A stretch of DNA of 64,000 nucleotides, taken from assembly GCF_030296055.1 (NCBI RefSeq), contig NZ_AP027370.1, positions 1,130,501 through 1,194,500 of the forward strand, given 5' to 3'. Position 1 is the first letter of the stretch. Each line of letters begins with the position of its first letter. The translations under genes and the position numbers were made by a program. The notes beneath the pieces are model-generated. The model was not told the origin of the DNA. It worked only from the letters and a program-made list of their open reading frames with translations, and made no database searches. The DNA comes from Hydrogenimonas cancrithermarum. GTDB taxonomy: Bacteria > Campylobacterota > Campylobacteria > Campylobacterales > Hydrogenimonadaceae. Below, piece by piece: positions 26,144 through 35,626 of the stretch.

Positions 26144-28351
26144 TTGAAAAACCTCATCATCGTCGAGTCGCCGGCCAAAGCGCGCACCATCAAAAATTTT
26201 CTGGGGAAAGATTACGAAGTGATCGCCTCCAAGGGGCACATTCGCGACCTTCCCAAACACAGCTTCGGCATCAAGATCGAAGATGACAGGTTCGAACCGC
26301 AGTATCGGGTGGACAAGGACCACAGTGCCATCGTCAAGCAGATCAAGGATCTGGCCAAAAAGAGCGACCAGGTCTACATCGCGACGGACGAGGACCGCGA
26401 AGGGGAGGCGATCGGCTACCATATCGCCAAGGCGATCGGCAAAGACCCGGAAGCGCTGCCGCGCATCGTCTTTCACGAAATCACCAAGAGCGCCATCCAG
26501 CACGCGCTGGAAAACCCGCGCAAAATCGACATGGACCAGGTCAACGCCCAGCAGGCGCGCCGGCTTCTCGACCGCATCGTCGGCTACAAGCTCTCGCCTC
26601 TGTTGGCTTCCAAAATACAAAAAGGGCTGAGCGCCGGGCGCGTCCAGTCGGCGGCACTGAAGATCGTCGTCGACCGCGAACGGGAAATCCAGGCGTTCAA
26701 ACCGGTCGAGTACTGGAGCGTCGATGCCGTTTTCAGACCGGAAATCGAAGCGGGGCTTGTCGAATACAGGGGCAAGAAGATCGAAAAAATGACGATCGGC
26801 GACGAGAAAGAGGCGCGTGAAATCGAAGCGACGCTGAAGGGCGAAACCTACCGCGTCAAAAGCATCGAGAAGCGACAGCGCAAGAGCTCGACACCGCCGC
26901 CATTCATGACGTCGACGCTGCAGCAAAGCGCTTCGGGGCGCCTCAGTTTCTCGCCCAAAAAGACGATGATGATCGCACAGAAGCTTTATGAAGGCGTCAA
27001 GACCGATCAGGGACAGATGGGGGTCATCACCTACATGCGTACCGACAGCCTCAACATCGCCAAAGAGGCGCGCGACGCGGCACGCGAGACCATTTTGAAA
27101 ACCTACGGGGAGAAATACCTGCCGCCCAAGCCGAAGATCTACAGTTCCAAAGCCAAAGGCGCGCAGGAGGCGCACGAAGCGATCCGCCCGACGCGTCTCG
27201 ACTTCACACCCCAGATCGCGGCGAAGTACCTGGCACCCGACGAACTGAAACTCTATAAACTCATCTACAACCGCTTTCTCGCCAGCCAGATGGCCGACGC
27301 GATTCTCGAGTCGCAAACCATCCTCTTCGCCTCCGAACACGGCGTCTTCAAGGCAACGGGCCGGAAACTGCTCTTCGACGGTTTCTACCGTGTCATGGGC
27401 TACGACGACAGGGACAAACTGCTCCCCGAACTGAAAGAGGGCGAAGAGGTGCCATTGGAGAAACTGACGGCCAACCAGCACTTCACCGAACCGCCGCCAC
27501 GCTACACGGAAGCCAGCCTCATCAAAAAACTCGAATCCCTCGGCATCGGCCGTCCGAGTACCTACGCACCGACCATCTCGCTGCTGGTTTCGCGCGAATA
27601 CCTCAAGATCGAAAAGCGGCAGCTGATCCCGACCCCGATCGCCTTCACCGTCATCGAAATTCTCGAGAAACACTTCCCGGAAATCGTCGACTCCAATTTT
27701 ACCGCCGAGATGGAGGAGAAACTCGACGAAGTGGCCGAGAAGAAGGTCGACTGGCAAAAACTTCTGCTCGATTTCTACCAACCCTTCATCGAAAAGGTCG
27801 AAAAGGGGAAAAAAGAGATCAAGAGCCTCAAAAAGGCCGAACCCATCGGACGTGAATGTCCCGAATGCGGGAGTGAACTGCTGCTTCGAAGCGGCCGTTA
27901 CGGTGACTTCATCGCCTGCAGCAACTACCCCAAATGCCGCTATACCGAAGCGATCGAGAAGGAGGGTGAAGAGAAACCCACACCGCAGACGACGGATGAA
28001 GTGTGCGACAAGTGCGGTGCACCGATGGTCATCAAGAGCGGCCGGCGCGGAGCGTTTCTCGCCTGCAGCGCGTACCCCAAATGCAAAAACACCAAACCGC
28101 TCGAAAAGCCCAAGACACTCGAGGTCAAGTGTCCCGAATGCGGCGGCGAACTGCTCGAGCGCAACTCGCGCCGCGGCAAATTCTTCGGCTGCAGCAACTA
28201 CCCGAAGTGCACCTTCGTAAGCAAGTTCGAGCCGACCGAGAAGAAATGCCCCGAGTGTGGCTACCCGATGGCACGGCGTACCTTCCGCGGCAAAGAGGTT
28301 TATGAGTGCATCAAGTGCAAACACCGGGAGGATGCCGAGCCGGCATCCTGA
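26144..28351 (+). CDS. topA: DNA topoisomerase I with four zinc ribbons
   Basis: TopA relaxes negative supercoils through a 5'-phosphotyrosine intermediate. The TOPRIM domain opens the protein (NLIIVESPAKARTIKNFLG, with the acidic triad in DEDREGEAIGYH). The active-site Tyr is Y297 in GVITYMRTDS. The C-terminus holds four Cys4 zinc ribbons: CPECGSELL...CSNYPKC, CDKCGAPMV...CSAYPKC, CPECGGELL...CSNYPKC and a shorter CPECGYPMA...CIKC. The 735-aa length is usual for Campylobacterota. The start is TTG, supported by AGGAAACAAC upstream and by homology of the first residues; there is no nearby ATG. Confidence 0.95.
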   Translation: MKNLIIVESPAKARTIKNFLGKDYEVIASKGHIRDLPKHSFGIKIEDDRFEPQYRVDKDHSAIVKQIKDLAKKSDQVYIATDEDREGEAIGYHIAKAIGKDPEALPRIVFHEITKSAIQHALENPRKIDMDQVNAQQARRLLDRIVGYKLSPLLASKIQKGLSAGRVQSAALKIVVDREREIQAFKPVEYWSVDAVFRPEIEAGLVEYRGKKIEKMTIGDEKEAREIEATLKGETYRVKSIEKRQRKSSTPPPFMTSTLQQSASGRLSFSPKKTMMIAQKLYEGVKTDQGQMGVITYMRTDSLNIAKEARDAARETILKTYGEKYLPPKPKIYSSKAKGAQEAHEAIRPTRLDFTPQIAAKYLAPDELKLYKLIYNRFLASQMADAILESQTILFASEHGVFKATGRKLLFDGFYRVMGYDDRDKLLPELKEGEEVPLEKLTANQHFTEPPPRYTEASLIKKLESLGIGRPSTYAPTISLLVSREYLKIEKRQLIPTPIAFTVIEILEKHFPEIVDSNFTAEMEEKLDEVAEKKVDWQKLLLDFYQPFIEKVEKGKKEIKSLKKAEPIGRECPECGSELLLRSGRYGDFIACSNYPKCRYTEAIEKEGEEKPTPQTTDEVCDKCGAPMVIKSGRRGAFLACSAYPKCKNTKPLEKPKTLEVKCPECGGELLERNSRRGKFFGCSNYPKCTFVSKFEPTEKKCPECGYPMARRTFRGKEVYECIKCKHREDAEPAS

Positions 28352-28376
28352 TGTTGGATTTTGGATGATTTTAGGG
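28352..28376 (+). repeat. Heptad-type tandem sequence between topA and the phosphoesterase gene
   Basis: The stretch reads as three related 7-base units (GGATTTT, GGATGAT, TTTAGGG) and contains the start codon of the next gene. It resembles the heptameric tandem blocks flanking mqnD in this window. Three degenerate copies alone would be weak evidence. Confidence 0.35.
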
Positions 28377-28895
28377 ATCTTGTCCGACACGCATAAAAAA
28401 GTGGGCCGCGCCAAAAAAGCGATCGATATGCTTTTGGAAAACGGTGCGGAGTATCTCATCCATGCCGGCGACATCGGGAAAGAGGAGGTATTGGCCTATA
28501 TGGAGAGCACACGCGTCCCCTACACGGCGGTACTGGGCAACAACGACCGCAAACTTGTCCCGTTGAAGGAGCGCTACCACCTCTTTACGGAGCCGCACTA
28601 CTTCTGCATCGGCGACTTGAACGTCAAACTGATGCACCACCCCTGGTTCCTGAGCCCCGATGCCGATCTGATCGTCTTCGGCCACACCCACAAGTTTTCT
28701 CTGGAGTGCCGTACGGCAGGCCAGCTTTTTCTCAACCCGGGTGAAGTGTGTGCCCGAAACAAGCCGGTCAGCGAAGCGGTGCTTCTCAAGGTTCTCAAAG
28801 ATGCATGGGAAGTGACCCACTGCCAAAGACGCATCAAAGAAACAACTTGGCACTATAACAAAAAAATATGTGAAAGAGTCGTCGAACATGTCTAA
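28365..28895 (+). CDS. YfcE/MJ0936-type metallophosphoesterase
   Basis: The calcineurin-like metal-binding motifs are all present: D-T-H in ILSDTHKK near the N-terminus, GD in IHAGDIG, GNND, the His of LMHHPW and GHTH in VFGHTHKFS. Members hydrolyse phosphodiesters in vitro; the natural substrate is generally unknown. The ATG giving MILGILSDTHKK is chosen, since this is where the family begins; the frame is open upstream into topA but that part has no homology. It lies 13 bases after topA and overlaps bioB by eight bases. The length is 176 aa. Confidence 0.88.
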   Translation: MILGILSDTHKKVGRAKKAIDMLLENGAEYLIHAGDIGKEEVLAYMESTRVPYTAVLGNNDRKLVPLKERYHLFTEPHYFCIGDLNVKLMHHPWFLSPDADLIVFGHTHKFSLECRTAGQLFLNPGEVCARNKPVSEAVLLKVLKDAWEVTHCQRRIKETTWHYNKKICERVVEHV

Positions 28896-29736
28896 AAAAG
28901 TATTTTTGTGCGCCATCAGCAACATCTCCAGCGGCCACTGCCTCGAAGATTGCAAATTTTGCACCCAGAGCGTCAAGTACGGTGCGAAAATCGAGCGCTT
29001 CTACCACAAACCGATCGATACGATCGTCGAAGAGGCGAAGCTGGCCAAAGCACGCCAGGCGATCGGGTTTTGTCTCGTCACCGCCGGCAAAGGGATCGAC
29101 GAAAAGACGTTGCGCTTTGTCTGCGAAGCGGCAGAAGCGGTCAAAAAAGAGGTCGAAGATCTCAATCTCATCGCCTGCAACGGCACGGCGAACACCGAAC
29201 AGCTTCGCACCCTGAAAGATCACGGCATCGACAGCTACAACCACAATCTCGAGACGTCGGAGCGGTTCTATCCGCAGATCTGCACGACCCACGGATGGAA
29301 AGAGCGCTTTGAAACGTGTGAAAACGTCAAGAAGGTGGGGCTCAAACTCTGTACCGGCGGTATTTTCGGCCTGGGCGAAAGCATGGATGACCGCCTGTCG
29401 ATGCTCGAGTCGATCGCTTCACTCGATCCGGAGTCGGTTCCGATCAACTTCTACCACCCAAACGTCGCGCTGCCGCTCGAAGGGAGGACCCTTCCGATGG
29501 AGGAAGCGCTCAAAATGATCGAAACGGCCCGCAGGATGCTGGGCGATCGCCGCATCATGGTGGCCGGCGGTCGTGAAATCACTTTCGGCGACGAAGATTA
29601 CAGAATCTTCGAAGCGGGTGCCAACGCCATCGTCATCGGAAACTACCTCACCACGCAAGGAAAAGACCCGATGCGCGACCACGCCATGCTTCAAAAGCAC
29701 GGCTACGAGATAGCAGCAAGTTGCAATGACAAGTGA
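28888..29736 (+). CDS. bioB: Biotin synthase, short epsilonproteobacterial type
   Basis: BioB inserts sulphur into dethiobiotin by radical SAM chemistry. The radical SAM cysteines are C18, C22 and C25 (CLEDCKFC), followed by TQSVKYG. Later motifs such as LIACNGTAN, YNHNLETSERFYPQICTTH and GGIFGLGES match BioB. At 282 aa it is shorter than the E. coli enzyme, as usual in Campylobacterota. The ATG giving MSKKVFLCAISNISSG is preferred to a GTG six codons earlier because it matches the family N-terminus. It overlaps the phosphoesterase by eight bases and the antiporter by 11. Confidence 0.92.
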   Translation: MSKKVFLCAISNISSGHCLEDCKFCTQSVKYGAKIERFYHKPIDTIVEEAKLAKARQAIGFCLVTAGKGIDEKTLRFVCEAAEAVKKEVEDLNLIACNGTANTEQLRTLKDHGIDSYNHNLETSERFYPQICTTHGWKERFETCENVKKVGLKLCTGGIFGLGESMDDRLSMLESIASLDPESVPINFYHPNVALPLEGRTLPMEEALKMIETARRMLGDRRIMVAGGREITFGDEDYRIFEAGANAIVIGNYLTTQGKDPMRDHAMLQKHGYEIAASCNDK

Positions 29737-30901
29737 CGTCATCATCATCGTCACGCTCTCTCTGCTCATCTGGGTGGCGCCGTTCATCGCGAAACTGATC
29801 AAACTTCCGACCACCCCCGTCGAAATCATGCTCGGCTCCGCCGCCGGGGCGATCGGCCTTTTCGGGCACGGCCACAACGAGCTCTTCGATCTGGTCGCGG
29901 AGTTCGGCTTTCTCTATCTGATGTTCGTCGCGGGACTCGAGGTCAACGTCAAAAAACTGCTCAAAACCGATACGAAGATCCTCAAGACCGGATTCGTCTA
30001 TCTTGGCATTCTCTATGCCCTCTCGACGCTCATCGCCTACCAGCTCGGCATGAGTTTCGTCTTCATGGTGATCTTCCCACTCATTTCGGTCGGGCTCATC
30101 GCCGCACTCTCCAAAGAGTACGGCAAAGAGAGGCCTTGGATCAAACTCTCGCTCACCATCGGCATCCTCGGCGAGCTGGTCAGTATCATCGTCCTCACAC
30201 TCGCGAGTGCTGGGATTCAGTACGGCGTCGGCCTGGAGTTTTTCACGAAAATCACGACGCTCGCGCTTTTTATCGGAGCGTTGGCGCTTCTGTACTACCT
30301 GCTGCACCTGCTATTTTGGTGGTATCCCGAGATCCGAAACGTCATGATGCCCTACTTCGACACCAAGGAGCAGGATATCCGTCTCAGTATGGCGACGCTC
30401 TTCATCATGCTCGCCATCATGATCTACCTGGGGCTCGAGACGGCGTTCGGTGCCTTCATCGCAGGCGTTTTCATCGCCACGTTCTTTTCGCACAAAGAGG
30501 ATCTGGAGACCAAACTGTCGAGTTTCGGCTTCGGCTTTTTGATCCCGATCTTCTTCATTCATGTCGGAAGCTCTCTTCCGATTGCCGCACTGGAAAAAGA
30601 GGGGCTCATTCTGTTGGCTTTCATCATCGCCGGCATCATGCTTTTCGTGCGGCTGCTGGCCTCCTTCGCGTTCATCCGTTACTGTGGTGTCAAAAATTCG
30701 GTCCTTATCGGGCTTTCTCACGCCATGCCGCTGACGCTGCTCATCGCCGTGGCGACGTTGGCATATCACGCCAAAAGTATCGATCAGTTCAACTATGAAG
30801 CGTTCGTTCTGGCGAGTCTTCTGGAGGTGATCATCGCGATGGTGGGCATCAAACTTTTGACGCGTGATGCCCCTGACGAAGAGTGCCGTCTGACGACATG
30901 A
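29726..30901 (+). CDS. CPA2-family cation:proton antiporter
   Basis: This 391-aa integral membrane protein has about 12 hydrophobic segments and the KefB/NapA-like pattern, for example LLIWVAPFIAKLIKLPTTPVE and GFLYLMFVAGLEVN at the N-terminal half and ETAFGAFIAGVFIATFFS later. It lacks the C-terminal RCK/TrkA nucleotide-binding domain of KefB or KefC, so it is more likely an Na+/H+ or K+/H+ exchanger without direct nucleotide control. It overlaps bioB by 11 bases and its last 53 bases overlap the convergent aroK gene. The ion is not predictable from this sequence. Confidence 0.85.
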   Translation: MTSDVIIIVTLSLLIWVAPFIAKLIKLPTTPVEIMLGSAAGAIGLFGHGHNELFDLVAEFGFLYLMFVAGLEVNVKKLLKTDTKILKTGFVYLGILYALSTLIAYQLGMSFVFMVIFPLISVGLIAALSKEYGKERPWIKLSLTIGILGELVSIIVLTLASAGIQYGVGLEFFTKITTLALFIGALALLYYLLHLLFWWYPEIRNVMMPYFDTKEQDIRLSMATLFIMLAIMIYLGLETAFGAFIAGVFIATFFSHKEDLETKLSSFGFGFLIPIFFIHVGSSLPIAALEKEGLILLAFIIAGIMLFVRLLASFAFIRYCGVKNSVLIGLSHAMPLTLLIAVATLAYHAKSIDQFNYEAFVLASLLEVIIAMVGIKLLTRDAPDEECRLTT

Positions 30902-31394
30902 TCTTCTCCACGATCTCACCGGCCGGACGGTCGGCGTCGACGGTAATCTGAGCCTGCGCTTCGTAGATCTTCTCACGTCTTTCAAAAAGCCTCTTCGCCT
31001 CTGCGAGATCATGAAACAGAGGGCGTTTCGCCCGTTCTTCGGGAGATATGCGTTCCAGAATCTTCTCGAAGGGCAGTTTCAGATAGACGACGACGCCGAT
31101 ATCGTGTAAGCGCTCCACGACAAGCGGCATACCGCCGCCGGTGGAGATGATGCTTCCCCGTACACATTCGGCCATCCAGCGTGCACTCTCTCGCTCGAGT
31201 TCCCTGAAATAAGCCTCCCCTTCCTCATTGAAAATCGATGCGATGGCCCGCCCCTGTGCCGACTCGATAAGAGCGTCGGCATCGAGGAAGTAGCGGCCGC
31301 TCTTTTGGGCCAGCAAACGCCCCACCGTGCTCTTTCCCGAACCCATAAATCCGATGAGAACGATATTTTCAGCGCACGTCGAGGAGGTAGCCAT
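30849..31394 (-). CDS. aroK: Shikimate kinase
   Basis: AroK phosphorylates shikimate on the way to chorismate, the precursor used by MqnA. The P-loop is GFMGSGKST (about 16-24), DADALIE carries the shikimate-binding Asp, and STGGGMPL is the glycine-rich substrate loop. The lid Arg lies in EERAKRPLF. The start is taken as ATG (MATSSTCAENIVLIG); a TTG five codons earlier is possible but has no better ribosome site. The length is 181 aa. It is the last gene of the recA-eno-FtsB-like-AMIN-aroK series, the order I remember for H. pylori recA to aroK. Its 3' end overlaps the antiporter gene by 53 bases. Confidence 0.93.
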   Translation of the reverse strand: MATSSTCAENIVLIGFMGSGKSTVGRLLAQKSGRYFLDADALIESAQGRAIASIFNEEGEAYFRELERESARWMAECVRGSIISTGGGMPLVVERLHDIGVVVYLKLPFEKILERISPEERAKRPLFHDLAEAKRLFERREKIYEAQAQITVDADRPAGEIVEKIMSSDGTLRQGHHASKV

Positions 31395-32025
31395 CGTCCG
31401 TTTTTTCAATGCTGTATCTGTAAGGGGCGTCGAAGGTCACCACCACACGGTAGTAACCGTTGTGGTTGCCGATGTCCATCGCGCGAAACGGTGGAGTCTT
31501 CAGTGGAATATGTTTGGTGAGAAAGCCCGCTTCTCTCTTGAAGTCGATGGCGACTTTAAATGGATGCGTCAAGTGAAAGGAGCGGATTTTCCTGTCTTTG
31601 GTAATGATATGAATCCGCTTTTCGGCAACTTCGAGCGAAAGAAACGGCAAAGGGCGGTACGTCGATGAGGGCTCGATTTTTTTGTGGGTTCTCTTCGTTT
31701 GGGGCTTTCGACTCGAGACTTTCGGTGTTCCCCGAGCGCTCCCACCCTCCTGCACCACCACAATCGGTTTATGCCAATCGATCGACCGGTCGACCGCGAC
31801 GATCTCTTTCTTGATCGATCCGTCGATGGATTGGTAATAGAAGGCGACCGATGTCAAAATCCTCGCGTCACGTGGAAGCTTCACTTTGACCGTTTCAAAC
31901 GGGGGGACTTTCTTCACCTGATTGGAGGTGACCGGAAGTACCGTACTGTCGATAACAGGTTTGAACGGGTTTTCCCTTGCAAAGAGCGACAATATTCCCA
32001 GACAAAGTATGAAAAGACTTCTCAT
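31369..32025 (-). CDS. Exported AMIN-domain protein
   Basis: A signal peptide (about 1-16, LGILSLFA) precedes a Pro/Lys-rich linker and a C-terminal AMIN-like beta domain (about 130-218) with FLSLEVAEKRIHIITKDR, FKVAIDFKRE and YRVVVTFDAPYRYSIEKTD. AMIN domains localise envelope proteins and bind peptidoglycan. The position between the FtsB-like gene and aroK matches the uncharacterised H. pylori HP0156 and C. jejuni Cj1670c (CgpA glycoprotein) as I recall them. Start and stop overlap both neighbours, indicating translational coupling. Confidence 0.8.
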   Translation of the reverse strand: MRSLFILCLGILSLFARENPFKPVIDSTVLPVTSNQVKKVPPFETVKVKLPRDARILTSVAFYYQSIDGSIKKEIVAVDRSIDWHKPIVVVQEGGSARGTPKVSSRKPQTKRTHKKIEPSSTYRPLPFLSLEVAEKRIHIITKDRKIRSFHLTHPFKVAIDFKREAGFLTKHIPLKTPPFRAMDIGNHNGYYRVVVTFDAPYRYSIEKTDDGYLLDVR

Positions 32026-32294
32026 GATTCCGGCTCCAGCTGTTTCAGCTCAAAATACTCTTTTTGCAGAGCCGCATTTTGGGCCTTGAGGGTTTTGATG
32101 TGGGTTTCGTAGGTCGCACGCTGCTCTTCCAGCCCCAGTAGTACCGTCAGGGAGTTGGGGCCGAAAAGCAAAATCCCGGCATAGATGCCGAGTGCGATCA
32201 CCGCGGCGAGCGCGACGGCGATCCGTTGAAGAGGCAGACCGAAAAGTGCGGCAGGCGCACGCTCCTCGGTCGGTACGACCTCGATTTCGGACAT
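32022..32294 (-). CDS. FtsB/DivIC-like membrane coiled-coil protein
   Basis: The 90-aa protein has a short cytoplasmic N-terminus, one membrane helix (about 24-46, IAVALAAVIALGIYAGILLF) and a periplasmic coiled coil (EEQRATYETHIKTLKAQNAALQ). That architecture and the place directly after eno match the FtsB/septum formation initiator family, which links FtsL and FtsQ in the divisome. The eno-ftsB adjacency is also seen in many Proteobacteria. It overlaps eno by one base and the AMIN gene by four. Confidence 0.78.
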   Translation of the reverse strand: MSEIEVVPTEERAPAALFGLPLQRIAVALAAVIALGIYAGILLFGPNSLTVLLGLEEQRATYETHIKTLKAQNAALQKEYFELKQLEPES

Positions 32295-33562
32295 TATCCG
32301 AAGATCTCTCGGCCAAGGTATTCGAAGTAGCCGAGCTCACGCTCGATGGCGAGAAGGCGGTTGTACTTCGCGATACGCTCGCTGCGCGCCGTCGATCCGG
32401 TTTTGATCTGGCCGGTGTTGAGCGCGACGGCGAAATCGGCGATGAAACTGTCTTCACTCTCCCCGCTTCGGTGGCTCATGACACAGGTGTAGCCGTTGCG
32501 CTGCGCGAGGCGGACCGTCTGCATCGTTTCGGAAACCGAACCGATCTGGTTCGGCTTGATCAGGATCGAGTTGGCGATTCCTTTGCTGATCCCTTCATTC
32601 AGGATGGAAGCGTTGGTGACGAAAAGATCGTCACCGACGAGCTGAACTTTGCAGCCCAGACGCTCGGTCAGCACTTTCCACCCGTCCCAGTCATCTTCGC
32701 TCAGACCGTCTTCGATGCTGACGATCGGATACTTCGCGATGAGCTCTTCGTAATATTCGACGAGCTCTTCGCTGCTGAGCGTCCTGTTTTCGCTCTCGAG
32801 TCGGTAACCACCTTCGGCGACCAGCTCGCTACTGGCGACGTCGAGTGCGATCGCGATCTGCTCGCCCGGCTTGTAGCCCGCCTTTTCGATCGCCTGCATG
32901 ATCACCTGGATCGGCTCCTCGTTGCTGGAGAGGTTCGGCGCGAAACCGCCCTCGTCACCCAGTGCAGTGCTATGGCCTGTCTCGTGAAGGATCTTTTTGA
33001 GATTGTGGTAGACCTCGGCACTTGCACGGAGCGCTTCGGAAAACTCGTCGAAACCGGTCGGCATGATCATGTATTCCTGGAAGTCGACGCTGTTGTCGGC
33101 ATGGCTTCCGCCATTGATGATGTTGAGCATCGGCGTCGGCATAACCAGCGCATTGGCGCCACCGAGGTAGCGGTAGAGCGCCATATTGAGGCTCTTTGCC
33201 GCCGCACGCGCGACCGCCATCGAAACACCCAGTACCGCATTGGCGCCGAGATTACCGTAATTGTCGGTCCCGTCGATCTCTTTCATGATCGCATCGACTT
33301 CGCTCTGATTGTACGGGCTGAGACCGATCAGTTCATCGGCGATTTTGATGTTGACGTTTTCGCACGCGGTCAACACCCCTTTGCCCATATAGCGGTCTCC
33401 TCCGTCACGCAGCTCGAGCGCTTCGCGTTTTCCGGTGCTCGCACCACTTGGAACGATCGCATCGGCGCTTGTTCCGTCGCTCAGGCGCACCGTCGCGCGT
33501 ACCGTCGGGTTCCCCCTACTGTCCATGACCTCGTCGGCTCTGATATCGTCAATAAAAACCAT
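32294..33562 (-). CDS. eno: Enolase
   Basis: Enolase interconverts 2-phosphoglycerate and phosphoenolpyruvate in glycolysis and gluconeogenesis. The family signature [13 protein letters not shown] is present, with the catalytic Lys in that segment and [17 protein letters not shown] after it. The N-terminal [10 protein letters not shown] and [18 protein letters not shown] motifs are intact. The 422-aa length is standard. It starts five bases after the recA stop and its stop overlaps the FtsB-like gene start. Confidence 0.97.
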   Translation of the reverse strand: MVFIDDIRADEVMDSRGNPTVRATVRLSDGTSADAIVPSGASTGKREALELRDGGDRYMGKGVLTACENVNIKIADELIGLSPYNQSEVDAIMKEIDGTDNYGNLGANAVLGVSMAVARAAAKSLNMALYRYLGGANALVMPTPMLNIINGGSHADNSVDFQEYMIMPTGFDEFSEALRASAEVYHNLKKILHETGHSTALGDEGGFAPNLSSNEEPIQVIMQAIEKAGYKPGEQIAIALDVASSELVAEGGYRLESENRTLSSEELVEYYEELIAKYPIVSIEDGLSEDDWDGWKVLTERLGCKVQLVGDDLFVTNASILNEGISKGIANSILIKPNQIGSVSETMQTVRLAQRNGYTCVMSHRSGESEDSFIADFAVALNTGQIKTGSTARSERIAKYNRLLAIERELGYFEYLGREIFG

Positions 33563-33567
33563 CGTAA

Positions 33568-34617
33568 TTACTCCTCTCCAGCTGATTTAATCTCTTCTTC
33601 GCTCATTTCGAGCATCTTGCTCCCGATACCGAGCGCCTGCTTGATCTCCTCTTCGATCTGTTCCGCAAGCTCCCGGTTCTCTTTGAGTGTCTGTTTGGCG
33701 TTTTCGCGTCCCTGGCCCAGCTTCGTCTCTTTGTAACTGAACCACGAACCGCTTTTATCGATAATGTCGAGTTTCACACCGTAATCGATGATCTCGCCCT
33801 CTTTGCTGATCCCCTCGCCGAACATGATGTCGAACTCGGCGATCCTGAACGGAGGCGCCACCTTGTTTTTGACCACTTTGGCCTTGACGCGGTTTCCGAT
33901 CTGGTTTTCACCCTGTTTCAGCGTCGCGATACGGCGCACGTCGACACGAACGGAAGCGTAGAACTTCAGGGCGTTACCGCCGGTCGTCGTCTCCGGGCTT
34001 CCATACCCCATCGTACCGATCTTCATACGGATCTGGTTGATGAAGATGACCGTCGTCTCCATTTTGTGGAGCACGCCTGTCAGTTTTCGAAGCGCCTGGC
34101 TCATCAGACGTGCCTGCAAGCCGACGTGGGTATCGCCCATGTCACCCTCGATCTCGGCCTTGGGTGTCAGCGCCGCGACCGAGTCGACGACGATGACGTC
34201 GACCGCACCGCTTCGTGCGATCGTCTCGACGATATCGAGCGCCTGCTCCCCGAAGTCGGGCTGGCTCACCAACAGGTTTTCGACATCGACTCCCAAGTTC
34301 TTCGCGTAGCGCACGTCAAGCGCATGTTCCGCGTCTATGAAGGCACATATACTGTTGTTTTTCTGCGCCTCGGAGATAATCTGCAGCGCCAGTGTCGTCT
34401 TACCGGAACTCTCCGGCCCGTAGATTTCGATGATACGCCCGCGCGGCACGCCGCCGATACCGAGTGCCATATCGAGCCCCAGAGAACCGGTGCTGATCGC
34501 TTCGATCGGTTCGATCTCCTTGTCGCCGAGGCGAACGAGCGCCCCTTTGCCGAACGCCTTGTCGATCTGTTTGATCGCGACGTCCAACGCTTTCTGTTTA
34601 TTCGGATCGATGTCCAT
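33568..34617 (-). CDS. recA: Recombinase A
   Basis: RecA forms filaments on single-stranded DNA for recombination repair. The Walker A motif is GPESSGKT (67-74), Walker B is [10 protein letters not shown], and the DNA-binding loop 2 region [23 protein letters not shown] is intact. The C-terminus is acidic ([13 protein letters not shown]) as in other RecAs. The length is 349 aa. A GTGAGG ribosome site and a TTGATT/TAAAAT promoter candidate precede it. No LexA or SOS box is evident in the short upstream region, in line with the absence of LexA in most Campylobacterota. Confidence 0.98.
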   Translation of the reverse strand: MDIDPNKQKALDVAIKQIDKAFGKGALVRLGDKEIEPIEAISTGSLGLDMALGIGGVPRGRIIEIYGPESSGKTTLALQIISEAQKNNSICAFIDAEHALDVRYAKNLGVDVENLLVSQPDFGEQALDIVETIARSGAVDVIVVDSVAALTPKAEIEGDMGDTHVGLQARLMSQALRKLTGVLHKMETTVIFINQIRMKIGTMGYGSPETTTGGNALKFYASVRVDVRRIATLKQGENQIGNRVKAKVVKNKVAPPFRIAEFDIMFGEGISKEGEIIDYGVKLDIIDKSGSWFSYKETKLGQGRENAKQTLKENRELAEQIEEEIKQALGIGSKMLEMSEEEIKSAGEE

Positions 34618-34648
34618 AAATACCTCACGTAAATTTGAAATTAGAGAT

Positions 34649-34675
34649 ATTTTAACACTATTTCGATAAAATCAA
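34649..34675 (-). promoter_or_regulatory. Promoter candidate of the recA operon
   Basis: On the minus strand TTGATT (34670-34675) and TAAAAT (34649-34654) are 15 bases apart, about 30 bases before the recA ATG. On the plus strand the overlapping TAAAAT at 34667-34672 could serve mqnD, so the two divergent promoters may share the same DNA. Confidence 0.45.
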
Positions 34676-34690
34676 GCAAAAACTGAATCA

Positions 34691-34774
34691 GTGGGAAGTG
34701 AGAAGCAAGAAGTGGTAAACAGTCAGCCGCAAGAAGATTCGATCCAGAGTCCAAAATCGAGAACCCAAAATCCC
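34691..34774 (+). repeat. Heptad-type tandem sequence at the mqnD 5' end
   Basis: Two blocks show a 7-base period: four units gtgggaa, gtgagaa, gcaagaa, gtggtaa (34691-34718), and a 14-base double unit repeated, gagtcca-aaatcga then gaaccca-aaatccc (34747-34774). The stretch lies exactly where mqnD would gain an N-terminal extension that the family lacks. Confidence 0.55.
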
Positions 34775-35626
34775 ATCACCATCGCACACTCGCCCGATGC
34801 GGACGATATCTTCATGTACTACGCTGTCAAGTTCGGATGGGTTTCGACACCGGCACCGTTCGAAAATATCGCACTCGACATCGAAACACTCAACGAAGCG
34901 GCGATCGCGGGCACCTACGACGTCACGGCGATCAGCTTCGCGCTCTACCCGAAAATCCGTGACGACTTCGCGCTCCTTCGCACCGCCGTGAGTTTCGGCG
35001 AGGGGTACGGCCCAAAGCTCATCAAACCCAAAGGGAAACGACTGCGCCGAAACTTCAAAGTGGCACTCAGCGGCCGCCACACGACCAATGCGATGCTCTT
35101 TCGCATCGCCTACCCCGAAGCGCGTATCGTCTACAAAAACTTTCTGGAGATCGAAAAGGCGGTACTCGAGGGTGAAGTGGACGCCGGCGTACTGATCCAC
35201 GAAAGTATCCTCGATTTCGACGAAAGCCTCGAAGTGGAACGCGAAATCTGGGATATCTGGCAGGAACTCGCAGGCAAAACGCTGCCGCTGCCGCTCGGGG
35301 GCATGGCTCTGCGCCGCTCCATTCCGCTGACGCGTGCCATCGCCGTCGAAAAGGCACTGATCAAAGCGGTCGACGTCGCCAACACCCACCGCGGCCTTCT
35401 GGCGAAAATGCTTCTGGAACGCGATCTCGTACGCATCGACGCCCCCACGCTCGACAGATACCTCGACCTCTACGCCAACGACAAATCGGTGACGATGGAC
35501 GAAACCCAGCTCGAAGCCCTCGACCGCCTCTTTCGGATCGGCTACGACCACGGATTCTACGAATGCCCGATCCACGCCGAAGATTTCATGATTCCGCATG
35601 AATATTTGGAAGCGAGAAACTCATGA
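34691..35626 (+). CDS. mqnD: MqnD, 1,4-dihydroxy-6-naphthoate synthase
   Basis: MqnD converts cyclic dehypoxanthine futalosine to 1,4-dihydroxy-6-naphthoate in menaquinone synthesis. TIAHSPDADDIFMYYAVKFGW at the N-terminal side is the family's hallmark, and the ligand-binding fold with SGRHTTNAMLFRIAYPEAR and DAGVLIHES follows. The true start is uncertain. The first possible codon is GTG at the coordinate given, another GTG lies seven codons in, and there is no ATG before the conserved IAHSPDADD. The extra N-terminal residues are encoded by heptad-type repeats. The gene runs divergently from recA and upstream of fliQ and murB. Confidence 0.9.
   Translation: MGSEKQEVVNSQPQEDSIQSPKSRTQNPITIAHSPDADDIFMYYAVKFGWVSTPAPFENIALDIETLNEAAIAGTYDVTAISFALYPKIRDDFALLRTAVSFGEGYGPKLIKPKGKRLRRNFKVALSGRHTTNAMLFRIAYPEARIVYKNFLEIEKAVLEGEVDAGVLIHESILDFDESLEVEREIWDIWQELAGKTLPLPLGGMALRRSIPLTRAIAVEKALIKAVDVANTHRGLLAKMLLERDLVRIDAPTLDRYLDLYANDKSVTMDETQLEALDRLFRIGYDHGFYECPIHAEDFMIPHEYLEARNS

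Noticed and set aside
26090-28474. 794-codon open frame antisense to topA
   Set aside because: It mirrors the codon phase of topA (high-GC third positions leave the opposite frame open), has a low-complexity Phe/Arg/Asp-rich translation and no recognisable motif. topA is certain in the other direction. The same applies to long antisense frames over NFACT, eno/recA, the chemoreceptor and asnB.
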